Shown here piece by piece: positions 61,764 through 64,000 of a stretch of 64,000 bases of DNA. The translations under genes and the position numbers were made by a program. The notes beneath the pieces were generated by a model. It ran no database searches, was not told the DNA's origin, and saw only the letters and a program-made list of their open reading frames with translations. Each line of letters starts with the position of its first letter. Positions within the stretch are counted from its first letter, which is position 1. Origin of the DNA: Mangrovicoccus sp049603835 (GTDB taxonomy: Bacteria; Pseudomonadota; Alphaproteobacteria; Rhodobacterales; Rhodobacteraceae); NCBI GenBank assembly GCA_049603835.1, contig JBMYSZ010000014.1, positions 28,450 through 92,449 on the forward strand, written 5' to 3'.

Positions 61764-63334
61764 TGCCTCACAGATCAATCTACGCTGATCTATTCGACGA
61801 TGGCATCACCCCTTTCAACTACGTCTTGGAAGATATCTCGGGGCAACAACACGACTTTGAGAAACGCCTTTTGGACTCCGTCCGCTTCCAGGTCTTAGTA
61901 GCAATTCTCTTTGATAGACAAATTGCCGTTCCAGAATCTTGGATGGCTTCTTCGCCGCTTTTCTTGCGTGTTTTTGCAGAGATAGATCGGAGCTTTTCAA
62001 GTATCGTTCGTAGAACAGATGCCGGTGGTGCTGTTGATACCTTTGCCCGGTTCCCCTTCAGCTTTACTTTTTTTCAACAAGCGAGTGAGTCACCGGCGGA
62101 AGACTTTCTTCGAGCACTTTCGTTCAGGCTATCGCAAGGAAGGCGGATACGATGGTTGCCAACTAGTGGGGTGTTTTCAGATGCCGACGACTTGGAGGCA
62201 AAGAAGCTCCTGGCCAATGGAATCGATAATTTTCTCAAAACAACTGGTAAGATTGAAGGATCGGCGGCTAGAAAGTTTGGTCATTGGCTATTCATGGAAA
62301 TGGAGACCGTCTTCGGTTCAGCGCAAGGAAAGGGATATGGAGCATTAGCGGTTGCAGTGGGAAGTTTGCTGGAAAGACTGGCAAGTTTCGAAGGGCGAAA
62401 CGCCGTTAGATTTTGGGGAAAAGAGGGACGCGAGCGACAACTTAGAGTGGTGGGTTCAACCGTTCAGGATGTTCTAAATGTCGTATCGACGGATCCCAAA
62501 ATCTTTGATGCATTTCCAGATGAAATTGTGGAGTTCCGAAGCTTCTTTGAGGAAGCACAACGCTCCGGAAAGAGCATGTCTGACATTATGGGGATGTGGC
62601 CCATTCTGCAAAACTATGATCCTCGGGTCGCTAAAACTGCAGAAGCTTTTGGACGTTTGGCGTTGAATCGCGGTTACGCTAGCTCGACTGCTGCAAGTCA
62701 AAGTACTTTGTCGTTTGACTTCTATGAAGCCGCCCGGCGGGGCTCATTCACTGAAAAACTTCTTTCCCGAACCGTGGATATTCGGGAGGAAAGCGTGCCG
62801 GAGTATGCAAGCTCAAGGTTCTTAGAGTTGGCTCCCGCGAGTATGTATGATCTTTCTGATACACTGAATTGGGAAGATGTTTGGAAGGCGGTCGGAGAGG
62901 TTTCGCAGAGCCACCTGTGGCGCAACGAACGAGAAGTTATTGAAAGAGAAATTATTCATACGCTCGAAGGCTCGGCAGTAGATACAGACGCTTGGCTTAA
63001 ACTGTTCGATAAGTTAAACAGTCTTTTTCAGAATATTAGCTTCGAGCTCGTTGAAGAGACTGAAACGCCAACAGCAAGGATCATTCAAAAAATCAAGGAC
63101 GAAGCCGATGATGCGGGACATATGGATCGGCTGGTGAAACTTGTGAAAGCTACTGCGTCACTTTCTGGTTTGGCCGGTGTGTTTGGAACTACAGGGCAGC
63201 TACTGGAGGACAAAAGGCATACTCAACCCGCGTTGAAGCTTCTTCGAAAATTGAGACGATTGAAAAATATAAACGCCAGGAGTGATATTCGCAACTTGGT
63301 GGTATCGCGACCTGACCTATTACCTAAAGGCTAA
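61763..63334 (+). CDS. protein of unknown function coupled to the hydrolase, 523 aa
   Basis: I do not recognise this family. It is soluble-looking, with no signal peptide or membrane helix. The first 120 residues contain a hydrophobic core (FQVLVAILFDRQIAVPESWM). The middle part (about residues 130-330) is charged and mostly helical. The C-terminal part has basic repeated Leu-Arg patterns (LKLLRKLRRLKNI) that could contact nucleic acid or phosphate. No known catalytic motif is visible. Translational coupling with the hydrolase suggests a two-component function, possibly defence, but that is inference. Confidence 0.78.
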   Translation: MPHRSIYADLFDDGITPFNYVLEDISGQQHDFEKRLLDSVRFQVLVAILFDRQIAVPESWMASSPLFLRVFAEIDRSFSSIVRRTDAGGAVDTFARFPFSFTFFQQASESPAEDFLRALSFRLSQGRRIRWLPTSGVFSDADDLEAKKLLANGIDNFLKTTGKIEGSAARKFGHWLFMEMETVFGSAQGKGYGALAVAVGSLLERLASFEGRNAVRFWGKEGRERQLRVVGSTVQDVLNVVSTDPKIFDAFPDEIVEFRSFFEEAQRSGKSMSDIMGMWPILQNYDPRVAKTAEAFGRLALNRGYASSTAASQSTLSFDFYEAARRGSFTEKLLSRTVDIREESVPEYASSRFLELAPASMYDLSDTLNWEDVWKAVGEVSQSHLWRNEREVIEREIIHTLEGSAVDTDAWLKLFDKLNSLFQNISFELVEETETPTARIIQKIKDEADDAGHMDRLVKLVKATASLSGLAGVFGTTGQLLEDKRHTQPALKLLRKLRRLKNINARSDIRNLVVSRPDLLPKG

Positions 63335-63910
63335 TACCTCAACCTCTAAGAAAGCATGTTGGTCCAAAGTCGGCTTTGTATTTTGAAACCGCAGCACTCC
63401 ATACTGTTATGAAAAGTCGCCTTGGGCCGTTGACGCGTTCGCGATGTCAGAAAACCGCACTCGCAGCCACGCATGCAAGGCGCAGCTCTTGGAATTTTGA
63501 GCTTTTAAAGTGAATTCGCCGCTCCGTGCATGAATGGCCGCTCTCGACTTCACCTGTGATCTGGCTGCTCGCATTCGAAAGGCAAAAAAGTGCGCAACTC
63601 GGTAGCTCTTTGAAGTCACGGTCAGTGTCCGCTATTGTGGTGGCCTTCTATGCTAGCGTACGAGCGAAGCTAGAATTACGATCCAAAGGCTTTTGTGTGT
63701 ATTTATAATCTGACTTTTTTCATCAGGTTTGCCTGTCCGGACTGAACCTACATCGGGCGGATTTAATCGTTACCCCCGATTTCTTCCGCTTCGTCGTCCG
63801 CTGAACCGCTGCCGCGCTCCATCACCCCTTGATACATACCGAAAGTTTGGCGCTACTAAGCAGGCTCCGCGTGTTCTGACACGCGTCTATTTGTAGACAA
63901 GGAGCAAACT
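63335..63910. other. 576-base gap before the last gene
   Basis: No gene supported. It has repeat-family copies AAAGTCGGCTTTG at 63366 and ATGAATGGCCGCT at 63530, the CAGTGTCC...GGTGGCCT copy at 63623, and two hairpins near 63870 and 63888. Confidence 0.5.
63868..63899 (+). promoter_or_regulatory. tandem hairpins upstream of the final gene
   Basis: CGCGTGT-TCTG-ACACGCG is followed at once by GTCTA-TTTG-TAGAC, ending at the ribosome binding site AAGGAG. They could be an operator or a translation control structure. Confidence 0.45.
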
Positions 63911-64000
63911 ATGACGACCCCCCGCAAACCTTTGCCAAAGGGCATTGACCTGAGACCCAAGTCTCGTCCGGCTGTTTGGAGAATCCACGTATTGATTTCT
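63911..64000 (+). CDS. partial gene, perhaps an integrase or DNA-binding protein (start only)
   Basis: ATG at 63911 follows a near-perfect AAGGAG (9 bases before). Only 30 residues are visible, MTTPRKPLPKGIDLRPKSRP at the start, then AVWRIHVLIS. The basic, Pro-rich start followed by a beta strand fits the N-terminus of site-specific recombinases, but this is too short to prove. The gene runs off the window. Confidence 0.5.
   Translation, partial: MTTPRKPLPKGIDLRPKSRPAVWRIHVLIS

Overview
The window is chromosomal DNA of an alphaproteobacterium, most likely of the family Rhodobacteraceae (roseobacter or Rhodobacter group). The case rests on a DksA with a degenerate one-cysteine zinc finger, two proteins with VPLPA/PEP-CTERM-like sorting tails, an ATP12-type F1 assembly chaperone, an aapJQMP amino acid transporter, the order rpmH-rnpA-yidD-yidC-MOSC-engB-argB, and high-GC coding sequence throughout. 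Families were recognised by reading the translations. No database search was run.

Bases 1-46,500 are ordinary core genome. A minus-strand block (VWA protein, small membrane protein, DUF2927 lipoprotein, GNAT, MoxR ATPase) is followed by dksA and a flavin monooxygenase, a sorting-tail surface protein, and minus-strand tpiA, sufA-like, sufT-like and a fused RimB-RimK gene. Next come tgt, lon with a candidate heat-shock promoter, and a Tat-exported metallo-hydrolase behind a TetR-type palindrome. The ribosomal block rplO-secY-adk-rpsM-rpsK-rpoA-rplQ is detached from the rest of the spc operon and interrupted by a reversed DUF2798 gene. Then follow a DUF4114 surface protein with a G8 tract, rarA, a crcB-rluC-HAD-ATP12 operon, aapJQMP, a ferredoxin, sixA, argB, an SDR, engB, MOSC, yidC, a GGDEF/EAL protein, ttcA, yidD, rnpA, rpmH, a TVP38 protein with its flavoprotein partner, and a histidine kinase that ends just before tRNA-Arg(ACG).

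From the tRNA to the right edge (46,632-64,000) the DNA is accessory. First is a two-gene Gabija-type antiphage locus: a GajA-like OLD/Toprim nuclease overlapping a GajB-like UvrD helicase. After it come a GNAT gene and an XRE regulator whose frame is cut by one amber codon from a membrane-protein tail, with twin palindromic operators upstream. Then comes a five-gene Tn7-like transposition operon, tnsA-tnsB-tnsC-tniQ-tniQ, in which every junction is a stop/start overlap and which has two different TniQ target selectors and no CRISPR genes. Behind it is a coupled pair: an ABHD10-like alpha/beta hydrolase and a 523-residue protein I do not recognise. A final partial reading frame with a strong ribosome binding site runs off the edge. 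Gaps in this region carry degenerate dispersed repeats, and matching copies lie near 46.9, 53.0 and 63.5 kb.

The most interesting parts are the dual-TniQ transposition operon, the uncharacterised hydrolase plus 523-aa pair as possible cargo, and the tRNA-adjacent Gabija locus. Transposon ends and tRNA attachment repeats could not be assigned with confidence.
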